Positions 15,998 to 24,996 of a stretch of 43,383 bases of DNA are shown here, piece by piece (within the stretch, counting starts at the first letter, position 1; every line of letters begins with the position of its first letter). The position numbers and the translations under genes are program-made. This DNA comes from Falsiroseomonas frigidaquae. Its GTDB lineage: Bacteria > Pseudomonadota > Alphaproteobacteria > Acetobacterales > Acetobacteraceae. The notes beneath the pieces are model-generated. The model had not been told where the DNA came from and did no database searches. It saw nothing but the letters and a program-made list of their open reading frames with translations. The DNA lies in contig NZ_JAAVTX010000013.1 in assembly GCF_012163145.1 (NCBI RefSeq), forward strand, positions 1 through 43,383. Reading direction: 5' to 3'.

Positions 15998-16019
15998 ACA
16001 TGAAGCGGCGCCACGCGGA

Positions 16020-16050
16020 AGCCCCCCGCCGCGCCGGGCGGCGGGGGGCT
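16020..16050 (-). terminator. Terminator-like hairpin after the third Bug gene
   Basis: A perfect 12-bp inverted repeat, AGCCCCCCGCCG (16020-16031) and CGGCGGGGGGCT (16039-16050), has a 7-nt loop and lies 8 bp after the Bug stop at 16059. Only two T residues follow on the minus strand, so it may be an inefficient or factor-assisted terminator that separates the Bug gene from the iron-regulated gene. Confidence 0.6.
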
Positions 16051-16058
16051 GAGGCGCC

Positions 16059-17051
16059 TCAGCCGCTGGCGATGCCGCCCTGGCGGATGATCGGCGTCCA
16101 GCGCGCCACCTCCCGCGCGATGTGGGCGGCGAAATCGGCGGGGGAGCCGCCGACCACCGTGCCGGCCTGCGTGTCGAAGATGCGCTGCTTCACATCCGGC
16201 ATGGCGGCGATGCGGCCGAACACCTGGTTGATCTCCCGCGCCAGCCCGGCATCCATGCCGGCGGGCGCGACGATGCCGTGCCAGACCGCCACCTCGAAGC
16301 CCGGCATCACGGTGGAGATGGCGGGCGTGTTCGGCAGCAGCGGCGTGCCGGCGGCATTGCCCACCGCGATCGCCTTTGCATTGCCCTGGCGGATCTGCCC
16401 GATGCCGGAGGAGACGGTGGGGAAGCCGAATTGCGCGTCGCCACGGATCAGCGCCGTCACCATCTCGGCGCCCGATCGGTAGGGCACATGCACCATGCTG
16501 ATGCCGGCTTCCTTCAGGAACAGCGCCATGAACAGGTGGCTGCCATTGCCGTTGCCGGCGGAAGAATAGGTGAAGCCATCCGGCCGCGCCTTCGCCTGCT
16601 CGATCACCTGCTGCACCGTGGTGGCGGTGACGGTCGGATGCGCCATCAGCACCGCCGGCAGGTTCACCAAGTGGATGATCGGGGTGAAGGCGGTGGGCGG
16701 CTCGTAGCTCAGGCTCGGGATCAGTTCCTTGCCGATGGCGTTGGCGCCGACATCGGCCATCATCAGCGTCAGCCCATCCGGCTTCTCCCGCGCCACGGCC
16801 GCGCCGGCGATGGTGCCGCCGGCGCCGGGGCGGTTCTCCACCACCAGGGTCTGCCCGCCGGTCACTTCGGGGAATTTCGCCGCGACGGTGCGCGACAGCG
16901 TGTCGATCGCGCCGCCGGCGCCGAAGGGCACGATCAGGCGGATCGGCCGGTCCGGCCAGCCGGACTGGGCGCGGGCGATGGCCGGCGCGGCAAGCAGCCC
17001 GATGCTCGCCAGAACGTGGCGGCGCAGCAGATTGATCGACTTGATCGACAT
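16059..17051 (-). CDS. Bug-family tripartite tricarboxylate transporter substrate-binding protein (copy 3)
   Basis: A 330-residue periplasmic receptor: signal peptide (LLRRHVLASIGLLAAPAIARAQ) and then WPDRPIRLIVPFGAGGAID, followed by the family VPYRSGAEM loop. It is clearly in the same family as the proteins at 386-2441 but more distant from either than they are from each other. It is divergent from a DUF1028 gene, and no TctAB membrane genes are near. The ligand is unknown. Confidence 0.9.
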   Translation of the reverse strand: MSIKSINLLRRHVLASIGLLAAPAIARAQSGWPDRPIRLIVPFGAGGAIDTLSRTVAAKFPEVTGGQTLVVENRPGAGGTIAGAAVAREKPDGLTLMMADVGANAIGKELIPSLSYEPPTAFTPIIHLVNLPAVLMAHPTVTATTVQQVIEQAKARPDGFTYSSAGNGNGSHLFMALFLKEAGISMVHVPYRSGAEMVTALIRGDAQFGFPTVSSGIGQIRQGNAKAIAVGNAAGTPLLPNTPAISTVMPGFEVAVWHGIVAPAGMDAGLAREINQVFGRIAAMPDVKQRIFDTQAGTVVGGSPADFAAHIAREVARWTPIIRQGGIASG

Positions 17052-17159
17052 ATTTCATTCCTCCCTTGAGACGTTGCGACCAAAATGACCCAGCAAGGGC
17101 TGGCGCGCAATCACGGAAGGACATGTAGTGTGGCCCGCCTCGTGAGTCGGATGCTTGCC

Positions 17160-17879
17160 ATGACCTGGTCCATCGTCGCCCATGACCCGGAGACCGGCGC
17201 CTTTGCCGTGGCCGTAACCACATGCGCCTTCGCCGTCGGGGCCTCATGCCCCTTCGTCCGATCCGGTGTCGGCGCCGTCTCCACCCAATCCATGACCAAT
17301 CGCTACCTCGGCCCGGTGGTGCTGGATGGCATGGCGCGTGGCCTGTCGCCCGCCGTCGCGATCGAGAGCGCCATGGCGGGGGATGAGGGGCGCGGGCTGC
17401 GCCAGATCCATGCGGTGGACCGGCATGGCCGCAGTGCCGCCTATACCGGCGGGAACTGCGTGGAATGGTGCGGCGACGTCACCTCCGCCCATGTCTCCTT
17501 CGCCGGCAACATGCTGGCCGGCCCGGCGGTGCTGGCGGACACCTACGCCGCCTTCGTCACCAACCCGGACCTGAAGCTGGCCGAGCGGATGCTGGCGGCG
17601 CTGGATGCCGGGGAGGCTGCGGGCGGCGACCGGCGGGGCCGGCAATCCGCGGCGCTGGTGCTGACCACGACTGAGGATTTCCCGGACCTTTCGCTGCGCG
17701 TGGATGACCACCCGCTGCCGCTGGTGGAACTGCGCCGGCTGTATGGCGTGTGGCTGCGCGAACGTGCGCCCGGGCTGCGCGACCAGCCTTCGCGCGCGCG
17801 GCCCGCCGGGCTGATCGACCTCGACACCATCGAGGCGCGCTGGATGGCAAAGGGGCTCGACCTGCGGCTGCGGCGGTGA
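17160..17879 (+). CDS. DUF1028 (Ntn-hydrolase-like) protein
   Basis: About 239 residues matching DUF1028/PF06267: TWSIVAHDPETGAFAVAVTT at the N-terminus, FVRSGVGAVSTQSMTN, and YTGGNCVEWCGD before NMLAGPAV. The family has an Ntn-hydrolase-like fold and is suspected to process peptides or amides, without proven chemistry. The frame opens at 17085, but the conserved domain begins at the ATG at 17160 (MTWSIV). It is followed after 10 bp by an MFS permease gene, which suggests the two are cotranscribed and that the permease may carry the product or substrate. Confidence 0.85.
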   Translation: MTWSIVAHDPETGAFAVAVTTCAFAVGASCPFVRSGVGAVSTQSMTNRYLGPVVLDGMARGLSPAVAIESAMAGDEGRGLRQIHAVDRHGRSAAYTGGNCVEWCGDVTSAHVSFAGNMLAGPAVLADTYAAFVTNPDLKLAERMLAALDAGEAAGGDRRGRQSAALVLTTTEDFPDLSLRVDDHPLPLVELRRLYGVWLRERAPGLRDQPSRARPAGLIDLDTIEARWMAKGLDLRLRR

Positions 17880-17889
17880 TCCGCGGGCG

Positions 17890-19101
17890 ATGCTGAAACC
17901 CTGGGTCGCGGCACTTTCCGCCACGCTGCTGATGCAGACCGTCGGCACCTTCCTCAACCAGTCGCTACCGGTTGTGGCGCCGCTGATGACGGCGGATCTG
18001 GGGCTGCGGCCGGAGACGATCGGCAACTTCGCCAGCGTCAACACGCTCGGCGCCATCCTGTTCCTGCTGTTCGGCACGCCGCTGGTGGCACGTTTCGGGC
18101 CGCTGCGGATGCTCCAGGCGGGCGCGGTGCTGGGCTGCCTGGCGCTGCTGACGGCGGCCGCCGGAATTGTCTGGCTGCTGCCCTTCGCGGCGCTGCTGAT
18201 GGGCATCGGCTATGGCCCGACAGGGCCGGCCGGTAGCCGCATCCTCCAGGCCACCGCGCCGCCGCGGCACCGCGTGCTGATCTTTTCCGTCAAGCAGGCC
18301 GGCGCGCCGGCCGGCGGGGCGCTGGCCGGGCTGGTGGCGGCGCCGATGGCGGCGGCCTTCGGCTGGCAGGTGGCACTGCTCACCGGCATCGGCGTTGCGC
18401 TGGTCTGCGCCGTGCTGATCCAGCCGCTGCGTCCGCAACTGGATGCGGAGCGGGAGCCGGCGCGGCCACTGCGCGACGCCTTTTCCCCCCGCCGCCTGGC
18501 CGCGCCGGTAAATGCGCTGCGGATGCATCGCGTGCTGCCGCCGCTGACCCTGCAGGCCTTCGCCTTCGCCGCGTTGCAGGGCAGCCTGTTCGCCTTCACC
18601 GTCACCTGGCTGGTGCAGGAGCACGGCTTCAGCCTGACCAGCGCCGGCAGCCTGTTCGCCGCGATGCAGGTGGCCGGCGTGGTCGGGCGGCTGGCGCTCG
18701 GCTGGGCGGCGGATCGCATCGGCGATGCCACGCGCAGCCTGGCGGTGCATGGGCTGGTGGCGGCGGGCCTGTCCGCGCTCTGGGTCAGCTTCGGGCCGGG
18801 CGCGCATTGGGCCCTGGCCCTGGCGCTGGCGATCGGCGCCGGCTTCACCGCCGCGAGCTGGAACGGCATCTTCCTGGCCGAGGTCGCCCGCGTGGCGCCG
18901 CCGGACCGTGTGGCGGAAGCATCCTCCGGCGCCATCCTGCTGTGCTTCCTGGGCTATCTAACGGCGCCGAGCGCCTTCGCCTGGACCGTCACCGGCACCG
19001 GAAGCTGGACCCTGCCCTACTACGTCGCCTGCGGCCTGTTGGCCGTGGTATCCCTGGTGGTGCTGGCGCTGCGGGCTGGACGCGACGCGGACAGGGGCTA
19101 A
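17890..19101 (+). CDS. MFS transporter
   Basis: A 403-residue inner-membrane carrier with 12 predicted hydrophobic spans. It has a loop 2-3 segment GTPLVARFGPLRML and, in the second half, the related LALGWAADRIGDATR. The N-half contains GIGYGPTGPAGSRIL and VKQAGAPAGGAL, seen in permeases of the CynX/NimT- and YbfB-like groups. It is a different lineage from the MFS gene at 2530. It follows the DUF1028 gene by 10 bp and precedes the Gfo/Idh/MocA gene by 30 bp. The substrate is unknown. Confidence 0.88.
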   Translation: MLKPWVAALSATLLMQTVGTFLNQSLPVVAPLMTADLGLRPETIGNFASVNTLGAILFLLFGTPLVARFGPLRMLQAGAVLGCLALLTAAAGIVWLLPFAALLMGIGYGPTGPAGSRILQATAPPRHRVLIFSVKQAGAPAGGALAGLVAAPMAAAFGWQVALLTGIGVALVCAVLIQPLRPQLDAEREPARPLRDAFSPRRLAAPVNALRMHRVLPPLTLQAFAFAALQGSLFAFTVTWLVQEHGFSLTSAGSLFAAMQVAGVVGRLALGWAADRIGDATRSLAVHGLVAAGLSALWVSFGPGAHWALALALAIGAGFTAASWNGIFLAEVARVAPPDRVAEASSGAILLCFLGYLTAPSAFAWTVTGTGSWTLPYYVACGLLAVVSLVVLALRAGRDADRG

Positions 19102-19131
19102 ATCAGCCCATCAGTCGTAAAGGGGGTCCGC

Positions 19132-20097
19132 ATGGCGGTCGCGTTGGGCATCGTCGGCTTCGGCATCATGGGGGAACGCCTGCTGCGCGCGGCACTGAAC
19201 CATGACCAGGCGGAGATCCGCCCCGTGGCGGTGTGGGACCCGAGCCCCGAAGCGGCCGCCAGGCTGGCCGCCATCGCGCCCGGCCTGCCGATGCTGGACA
19301 GTCCGGCGGCGGTGATCGCGGCCTGCGAGGCGCTGTACATCGCCTCCCCGCCCAGCTCTCACCTGGAGCACGCCGGCGCCGCCTTCGCCGCCGGCCGCGC
19401 CGCCTTCCTGGAGAAGCCGCTGGCCGCGGACCTTGTGGCGGCGCGCAGCTTCGTGGATGCGGCGGAGGACAGCCATGCCCGCGCCGCGGTGAACTTCCCC
19501 ATGGCCTCCTCCCCCGCCGTGGCGCAGCTTCGCGCCTGGCGCGAGGGGCTGGGCGCGCCGCGGGCGCTGACCATCCACGCCGAATTCGCCACCTGGCCGC
19601 GCGGCTGGCAGCACGCCGCCGCCGGCTGGCTGGCGAAGCGCGCGGAGGGCGGCTTCACGCGGGAGGTGCTGTCCCACTTCCTGTTCCTGACCCGCCGCCA
19701 GCTCGGCAAGCTGGTGCTGCTGGAGCGGTCCGCCGAATTCCCCGAAGGCGACGGGGCGGAGACGGCGGTGCATGCCCGGCTGCTGGCCGGCGACACGCAG
19801 GTCACCCTCTCCGGCCAGGTCGGCGGCACCGATCGCGACGAGGGCAATGAATGGCGGCTGGAGGCCGAGGCCGGCAGCATCCGGCTGCGCGACTGGTCGC
19901 TGGCGGAGCGGCTGGAGGCCGACGGTACCTTCCGCCCGGCGCCGGATGCGCTGCCGAATGAAAAGATGCGCCCGATGGTGCTGCGCGGCCAGCTGTCCAA
20001 GCTCGCCGCCCTGACCCGCGGCGAACCCCAGGACCTCGCCACGTTGCGGGAGGCGCTGGAGGTGCAGGAGGTGGTGGAGGGCATCCTTGGCGCCTGA
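19132..20097 (+). CDS. Gfo/Idh/MocA-family oxidoreductase
   Basis: A 321-residue NAD(P)-dependent dehydrogenase-like protein. A Rossmann fold begins at the N-terminus (VALGIVGFGIMGERLLRAAL), EKPLA sits at the usual active-site strand, and a C-terminal alpha/beta domain follows. Members usually act on sugars, inositols or related polyols, but the substrate is not visible here. The ATG at 19132 has AAGGGGG 5 nt upstream. Its last 11 bp overlap the start of the histidine phosphatase gene, so the two are translationally coupled. Confidence 0.85.
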   Translation: MAVALGIVGFGIMGERLLRAALNHDQAEIRPVAVWDPSPEAAARLAAIAPGLPMLDSPAAVIAACEALYIASPPSSHLEHAGAAFAAGRAAFLEKPLAADLVAARSFVDAAEDSHARAAVNFPMASSPAVAQLRAWREGLGAPRALTIHAEFATWPRGWQHAAAGWLAKRAEGGFTREVLSHFLFLTRRQLGKLVLLERSAEFPEGDGAETAVHARLLAGDTQVTLSGQVGGTDRDEGNEWRLEAEAGSIRLRDWSLAERLEADGTFRPAPDALPNEKMRPMVLRGQLSKLAALTRGEPQDLATLREALEVQEVVEGILGA

Positions 20098-20734
20098 CCG
20101 CCGCACGCTTCTCCTCGCGCTGCTGGCCCTCCCCGCCGCGGCGCAGACCCGCCTGCAGCCGCACACGGACCACAGCGCCGAGGGCGCGGCGCTGGTGGCG
20201 CGGCTGCGGCAGGGCGGGCTGGTGCTGTTCTTCCGCCACGCCGACACGCGCGGCGAGCCCTGCGACCGCAGCTACCGCCTCGGCGACCGCCCCGGCCAGC
20301 GCAACCTGTCGCCGGAGGGCCGCGCGCAATCGCTGCGCATCGGCGCGAGGCTGGCCGAGCTCGGCATCCCGGTGACGCGGCCGGTGCTGGCCGGGCCGGT
20401 GTTCCGGGCGCGGGACACGGCGGAGCTGGCCTTCGGCGCGGCGGATGTGACGGTCACCGACAGCCTGCTGGCGGATGACTATGCCGGCGGGCGGCTGGGC
20501 TGGGTGCTGGCGGAACATCGCCGCCTGTTCGCCGCCCCCGTGCCGCCCGGCACCAACAGGATCCTGGTCGGCCACCGCACGCCGGCCATCATGGTCGCCG
20601 GGCCGCAGGTCGGTGGCCGCGCCTTCCCGGAGGGTGCCGCGCTGGTGCTGGCACCGCGAGGCGCGGAATTCGAGGCGCTCGGCATATTGGATATGGTGCC
20701 CCTGCCCGGCGGCGGGTTCCACGAGTGCGGATGA
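20087..20734 (+). CDS. Exported histidine phosphatase-superfamily protein
   Basis: 215 residues with a short signal peptide (RRTLLLALLALPAAAQT). The branch-1 histidine phosphatase signature is altered: FFRHADTRG instead of RHGxT, but with the catalytic His kept, and a second His in ILVGHRTPAI. Such proteins hydrolyse phosphate esters in the periplasm. The start is TTG 20087, inside the end of the upstream oxidoreductase gene; GGAGGG lies 5-6 nt before it and no better start precedes the signal peptide. The substrate is unknown. Confidence 0.78.
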   Translation: MAPDRRTLLLALLALPAAAQTRLQPHTDHSAEGAALVARLRQGGLVLFFRHADTRGEPCDRSYRLGDRPGQRNLSPEGRAQSLRIGARLAELGIPVTRPVLAGPVFRARDTAELAFGAADVTVTDSLLADDYAGGRLGWVLAEHRRLFAAPVPPGTNRILVGHRTPAIMVAGPQVGGRAFPEGAALVLAPRGAEFEALGILDMVPLPGGGFHECG

Positions 20735-20803
20735 ACGGCGAATGACGAAGTTCTGACGAGACCGCGCAGGAAACCGCAGGCGGGGCTGGATGCTTGGTCT
20801 GGC

Positions 20804-21958
20804 ATGTCCTTGACGGCCCACGCAGACACACACGACCTCCTCGCGCAACAGACAGCGCTCGCTCGCTTCGGCGAGTTCGCCTTGCGCGCCGATGACCTCG
20901 ACCAGATCCTGCACGAGGCCTGCCGGCTGGTAGCCGAGGCGCTGGGCACCGAGCTGGCCAAGGTGGTCGCGCTCGGCGCCGATGGCCGGACGCTGACGGT
21001 ACGCGCCGGCATCGGCTGGCGCGACGAGGTGGACGGCGTCACCACGGACATCACATGCGGGCCGGAAGGCCTGGCGCTGCGCAGCGGGGCGGCTGTGGTC
21101 TCGCCCAACCTGGCACAGGAGCAGCGCTTCGATGTGCCGGACTTCGTCCGCGAACATGGCTGCCAGGCCACCGTCTGCGTCGTGATCGTCGGCGTCGACG
21201 GCACGGCGCCCTATGGCGTGCTGCAGGTGGACAGCCGCCGGCCGCAGGCCTTCGGCGAACAGGACGTCGCCTTCCTGCAGAGCTACGCCAACCTTCTCGC
21301 CGCCGCCGTCGGGCGGCTGCGCGCCAATGCCCGGCTGCGGCGCAAGGCCGACGACAATGAAAGGCTGCTGCGCGAATTGCAGCACCGGGTGAAGAACAAC
21401 CTGCAGGTCATTGTGGCCATCCTGGACCTGCAGTCGCGCCAGCTGCGGACCCCGGAAAGCCGTGCGGCGATGCGCGGCGTCGCCAGGCGGGTGGAGGCGC
21501 TGCGCCTGCTGCACGACAAGCTGCACCTGTCCGGGGAAGTGGATGAACTCGACCTCGGCGAGTACCTGGCGCAGCTCAGCGCCGGCCTGCTCAGCTTCCA
21601 TGAGGGCAGCACGGCGCGCGTGCAATTGGCGCTGGAGGTGGAGCCCGGGCTGGTGGTGTCGCCGGACCAGGCAGCGCCGCTCGGCCTCGCGGTGAATGAG
21701 TTCATCACCAATAGCCTGAAGCATGCCTTCGGCGACCGGGTCGGCCGCATCGGCCTGACGCTTGCCGCCGCGCCGGCGCAACGTGCCCTGCTGCGGCTTT
21801 GGGACGATGGCCGCGGGCTGCCCGAGCCGCGGCCGAAGAACGGCACCGGCATGCGGATGATCGAGAGCTTCGGCCGCCAGCTCGGCTCGGCCGTGCACTG
21901 GTCCTCCGACGGGACCGGCACGCGACTGGAGATGACGATCCGCCTGCGCGGCACCTGA
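20804..21958 (+). CDS. GAF-domain sensor histidine kinase, HisKA_2 type
   Basis: A 384-residue soluble kinase. A GAF sensor domain occupies about residues 20-170 (QILHEACRLVAEALGTE and GVLQVDSRRPQAFGEQDVAF). It is followed by HisKA_2 with the phosphoacceptor His194 in LLRELQHRVKNNLQV, then an ATPase with N-box NEFITNSLKHAF, G1 DDGRGLPE and G2 GTGMRMIESFG. Kinases of this class in alphaproteobacteria often feed the general stress response or pair with unlinked response regulators. No receiver or regulator gene is adjacent, so it is an orphan. There are no membrane spans, which suggests a cytosolic signal. Confidence 0.88.
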   Translation: MSLTAHADTHDLLAQQTALARFGEFALRADDLDQILHEACRLVAEALGTELAKVVALGADGRTLTVRAGIGWRDEVDGVTTDITCGPEGLALRSGAAVVSPNLAQEQRFDVPDFVREHGCQATVCVVIVGVDGTAPYGVLQVDSRRPQAFGEQDVAFLQSYANLLAAAVGRLRANARLRRKADDNERLLRELQHRVKNNLQVIVAILDLQSRQLRTPESRAAMRGVARRVEALRLLHDKLHLSGEVDELDLGEYLAQLSAGLLSFHEGSTARVQLALEVEPGLVVSPDQAAPLGLAVNEFITNSLKHAFGDRVGRIGLTLAAAPAQRALLRLWDDGRGLPEPRPKNGTGMRMIESFGRQLGSAVHWSSDGTGTRLEMTIRLRGT

Positions 21959-21985
21959 GGCGAGCGGATGGAAGGGGGAGCGGGC

Positions 21986-22657
21986 ATGGACATGGACCCG
22001 GCATCGCACGCGGCCTGGCTCGGCGAGCCTGGGCGGATCTTCGACATCGACCAGGTGCAAGGCCTGGCCGCCGCGCTATCCTCGGCCGAATATGCACAGG
22101 CCCATATGCAGGGCGCTCCGCGTTTCGCCGACAAGGACGCGCTGCTGCGCCACGCGGCCGGCCTGGCCCCGGCGGAAGGGCTCGTGCTGGAATTCGGCGT
22201 CTTCGCCGGCCGCAGCATCAACCTGCTCGCGGAATGCCTGCCCGGTCGCCCGATCCACGGCTTCGATTCCTTCGAGGGCCTGCCCGAGGGCTGGCGCCCC
22301 GGCTTCGGCCCCGGCGCCTTCGCCCTGCCCGCCCCGCCGGAGGTCCCGCCGGGCGTGGAGCTGGTGGTCGGCTGGTTCGACCGTACCCTACCCGGCTTCC
22401 TGGACGACCACCCCGGCCCGGCCGCGCTGCTGCATGTGGATTGCGACCTGTATTCCTCGACCCAGACCGTGCTGGCCCAGCTTCGGGACCGCATCGGCGC
22501 GGGCACGATCCTGGTCTTCGACGAGTACTTCAACTACCCGGGCTGGCAGCAGCACGAGCATCGCGCCTTCCGGGAATTCGCCGCCGGCGGCCGCGCCTAT
22601 GAATATGTCGGGCTGGTGCCGTCGGACCAGCAGGTGGCGGTGCGGATGCTGCGCTAG
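21986..22657 (+). CDS. TylF/MycF-like class I methyltransferase
   Basis: About 223 residues. The SAM-binding segment is LVLEFGVFAGRSINLLAE, followed by IHGFDSFEGLPEGW and LLHVDCDLYSSTQTVLA, where the acidic residues match the metal-binding Asp cluster of TylF/macrocin-O-methyltransferase-like enzymes; FDEYFNYPGWQQHE follows. These enzymes O-methylate sugar or related hydroxyls. The ATG at 21986 follows GGGGGAG; the frame also opens at ATG 21968. No glycosyltransferase or natural-product genes are close, so the acceptor is unknown. Confidence 0.82.
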   Translation: MDMDPASHAAWLGEPGRIFDIDQVQGLAAALSSAEYAQAHMQGAPRFADKDALLRHAAGLAPAEGLVLEFGVFAGRSINLLAECLPGRPIHGFDSFEGLPEGWRPGFGPGAFALPAPPEVPPGVELVVGWFDRTLPGFLDDHPGPAALLHVDCDLYSSTQTVLAQLRDRIGAGTILVFDEYFNYPGWQQHEHRAFREFAAGGRAYEYVGLVPSDQQVAVRMLR

Positions 22658-22720
22658 CCGGCCGGCGCAACCCAAGCTTCACGCCAGGGCAGGCGGGCGG
22701 GCTTGCTACAGGCGGCCGCG

Positions 22721-23614
22721 ATGTCACCGAACACCCCCAGCCTGTGCGATGCGGCCCTGGCCCGCCGCCTGGTCCAGACCCAGTTCCCGCAATGGGGTGG
22801 CCTGCCGGTGCGCCCGGTGGCGGAAGGCGGGCAGAACAACCTGACCTTCCGCCTGGGCGCGCATCTGCTGATCCGCCTGCCGAGCGCGGAGCGCTACGTG
22901 GCGCAGGTGGCCAAGGAACAGGCCTGGCTGCCGCGCCTCGCCCCGCACCTGCCGCTGCCGATCCCCCGGCCGATCGCCTTGGGCGCGCCCGGGGACGGCT
23001 TTCGCTGGCCGTGGTCGATCTATGACTGGATCATCGGCGATGTCGCCCGCCCGGAACGCATCCGCGACCCGCAGGGCCTGGCCGAGGATCTGGCCGGCTT
23101 CCTGCTGGCGTTGCAGGCGATCGACCCGACGGACGGCCCGGCCGCGGGGGCACACAACTTCCATCGTGGCGGGGCGCTGGCCGTCTATGATGCGGAAACG
23201 CGCGCGGCGATCGCCGGACTGGGCGACGAGATCGATGCCCCGGCGGCCCTGGCGATCTGGGACGCCGCGCTGGCCTCCGCCTGGGACGCACCGCCGGTCT
23301 GGATCCATGGCGATGTGGCGCCGGGCAACCTGCTGCTGCGCGCGGGGCGGCTCTGCGCCGTGATCGATTTCGGCAATATGGGCGTCGGCGACCCGGCCTG
23401 CGACCTGGTTCCGGCCTGGACCATGTTCGACCCGCCGGCCCGCCAGCGCTTCCGCAACAGCCTGGCCCTGGACCCCGGCACCTGGGACCGGGCGCGCGGC
23501 TGGGCGCTGTGGAAGGCGCTGATCACCTGGCGGGCGCCGGACCCGGCTGGGCCGGCGGCGCGGCGCGTGGTGGCGGCGCTGCTGGCGGAGCGGGGCTGCG
23601 GCTACACCTCGTAG
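22721..23614 (+). CDS. Aminoglycoside phosphotransferase (APH)-family kinase
   Basis: About 297 residues of the APH/choline-kinase fold. VRPVAEGGQNNLTFRL is the nucleotide-binding loop, WIHGDVAPGNLLL the catalytic Brenner motif (Asp and Asn) and AVIDFGNMGVGDPACDL the metal-binding segment. Such chromosomal proteins act on small hydroxylated metabolites; antibiotic resistance should not be assumed. The start is ATG 22721 (MSPNTPS), with TTG 22703 as an alternative. Its 3' end overlaps the convergent pobA gene by 13 bp. Confidence 0.82.
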   Translation: MSPNTPSLCDAALARRLVQTQFPQWGGLPVRPVAEGGQNNLTFRLGAHLLIRLPSAERYVAQVAKEQAWLPRLAPHLPLPIPRPIALGAPGDGFRWPWSIYDWIIGDVARPERIRDPQGLAEDLAGFLLALQAIDPTDGPAAGAHNFHRGGALAVYDAETRAAIAGLGDEIDAPAALAIWDAALASAWDAPPVWIHGDVAPGNLLLRAGRLCAVIDFGNMGVGDPACDLVPAWTMFDPPARQRFRNSLALDPGTWDRARGWALWKALITWRAPDPAGPAARRVVAALLAERGCGYTS

Positions 23615-24786
23615 GGCAGGCCCACATAATTCTCCGCCAGCGTCGTCATCGCCGCGCGGCTGGTGGAAACATAGTCCAGCTCCGCCACCTGCACCCGGTG
23701 CTCGAAGAGGTCGGCGCCGTCGAAGCGGTGCAGCATGGAGGTCATCCACCAGGAGAAGCGCTGGCCCTTCCAGATGCGGCGCAGGCAGATCTCCGAATAC
23801 TGCTCCAGCAGCGCCGCGTCGTTCTTCGCGAAGAAGCGCTCCAGCCCGCGGGCCAGGACGCGGATATCGGCGATGGCCAGGTTCATGCCCTTGGCGCCGG
23901 TCGGCGGCACGATGTGGGCGGCGTCGCCCGCCAGGAACAGGCGGCCATGGCGCATCGGCTCCACCACATAGCTCCGCATGGCGGTGACGCCCTTCTGGAA
24001 GATTTTCCCTTCTTGCAATTCCTCCCCGCAGCCCAGGCGCTTGTGCAATTCGGCCCAGATCCGGTCATCGGGCCAAAGCGCCAGGTCTTCATCCGGCGCG
24101 CATTGCAGATACAGCCGGCTGATCGTCTCCGACCGCATGGTGGCGAGGGCAAAACCGTCCTGGTGGCGTGCGTAGATCAGCTCCTCCGACACCGGCTTCG
24201 AATGCGCCAGGATGCCGAGCCAGGCGAAGGGGTAGATGCGGTCATAGACCCGGATGATGTCCTCCGGGATGGCGCCGCGGCAGATGCCGTGGAAGCCGTC
24301 GCAGCCGCCGATGAAGACGCAATCCAGCAGCTGCGCCTGGCCTTCATGGGTGAAGCTGATGCGCGGGCTGTCGCTGGTCACGTCATGCACGGCGACATCG
24401 GCCACCTCGAACAGGATCGGCGGGTTGCCCCAACGGGTGCCGGCGGCCAGGCGCGCGGCGATCAGGTCCTTCACCACTTCCTGCTGCCCGTAGATGGTGA
24501 CCACCTTGCCGGTGAGGTCGGTCAGCGGGATACGGTGGCCGGCGCCGTCGAAGCGCAGCTCGATGCCATGATGCGCCAGGCCCTGGCGGTGCAGGCGCTC
24601 CGCCACCCCGGCCTCGGTCAGGGTATCGACGCTGCCCTGTTCCAGCAGCCCGGCCCGCACCCGTTCCTCGACATAGGCGCGGGACCGCGCCTCCAGCACC
24701 ACGCTGTCGATGCCGGCCAGATGCAGCAGGTGGGACAGCAGCAGCCCCGCGGGGCCCGCGCCGATGATGCCAACCTGGGTCCTCAT
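23602..24786 (-). CDS. pobA: 4-hydroxybenzoate 3-monooxygenase (p-hydroxybenzoate hydroxylase)
   Basis: A 394-residue FAD/NADPH enzyme, the same length as the Pseudomonas enzyme, that hydroxylates 4-hydroxybenzoate to protocatechuate. FAD binding is seen as GIIGAGPAG at residues 6-14 and GDAAHIVPPTGAKGMNLAI. The substrate site is seen in LIYARHQDGFALAT and SETISRLYLQ, matching the Tyr201 and Ser212/Arg214 positions of the family. The segment before the ATG at 24786 is G-rich and supplies the Shine-Dalgarno. Neither pobR nor protocatechuate ring-cleavage genes are present nearby, so the pathway must continue elsewhere. Confidence 0.95.
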   Translation of the reverse strand: MRTQVGIIGAGPAGLLLSHLLHLAGIDSVVLEARSRAYVEERVRAGLLEQGSVDTLTEAGVAERLHRQGLAHHGIELRFDGAGHRIPLTDLTGKVVTIYGQQEVVKDLIAARLAAGTRWGNPPILFEVADVAVHDVTSDSPRISFTHEGQAQLLDCVFIGGCDGFHGICRGAIPEDIIRVYDRIYPFAWLGILAHSKPVSEELIYARHQDGFALATMRSETISRLYLQCAPDEDLALWPDDRIWAELHKRLGCGEELQEGKIFQKGVTAMRSYVVEPMRHGRLFLAGDAAHIVPPTGAKGMNLAIADIRVLARGLERFFAKNDAALLEQYSEICLRRIWKGQRFSWWMTSMLHRFDGADLFEHRVQVAELDYVSTSRAAMTTLAENYVGLPYEV

Positions 24787-24862
24787 GGTCTGGTCTCCCC
24801 CCCCTGATCCGCCGCCTGGCCGAATGCTGTCCCGGGCGGCTTCGCAATGGCCGCGCGGCCCG

Positions 24863-24883
24863 ATTGTTCTATCGCATAACGAT
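24863..24883 (-). promoter_or_regulatory. Candidate operator upstream of pobA
   Basis: An imperfect dyad, ATTGTT (24863-24868) and AACGAT (24878-24883), with TAT-CGC-ATA at its centre, lies about 80 bp before the pobA start. Its size and AT content stand out from the surroundings. IclR- or AraC-type PobR proteins bind near such positions in other bacteria, but no regulator is adjacent and the match is by eye. Confidence 0.35.
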
Positions 24884-24996
24884 CCTGCTGTCGCCCGCGC
24901 CCGGCAAGCCTCGAACCGCTTAGAAAACCGACCTTCCGCCGCCCCCTCCGGATGACCTGGGCAGCGATCCGTCCGGCATCACGCACCGTCCCCACA

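Noticed and set aside
22721-23614. Reading the APH-family gene as antibiotic resistance
   Set aside because: Only the general kinase motifs are present, and chromosomal APH-fold proteins in these bacteria usually act on ordinary metabolites.
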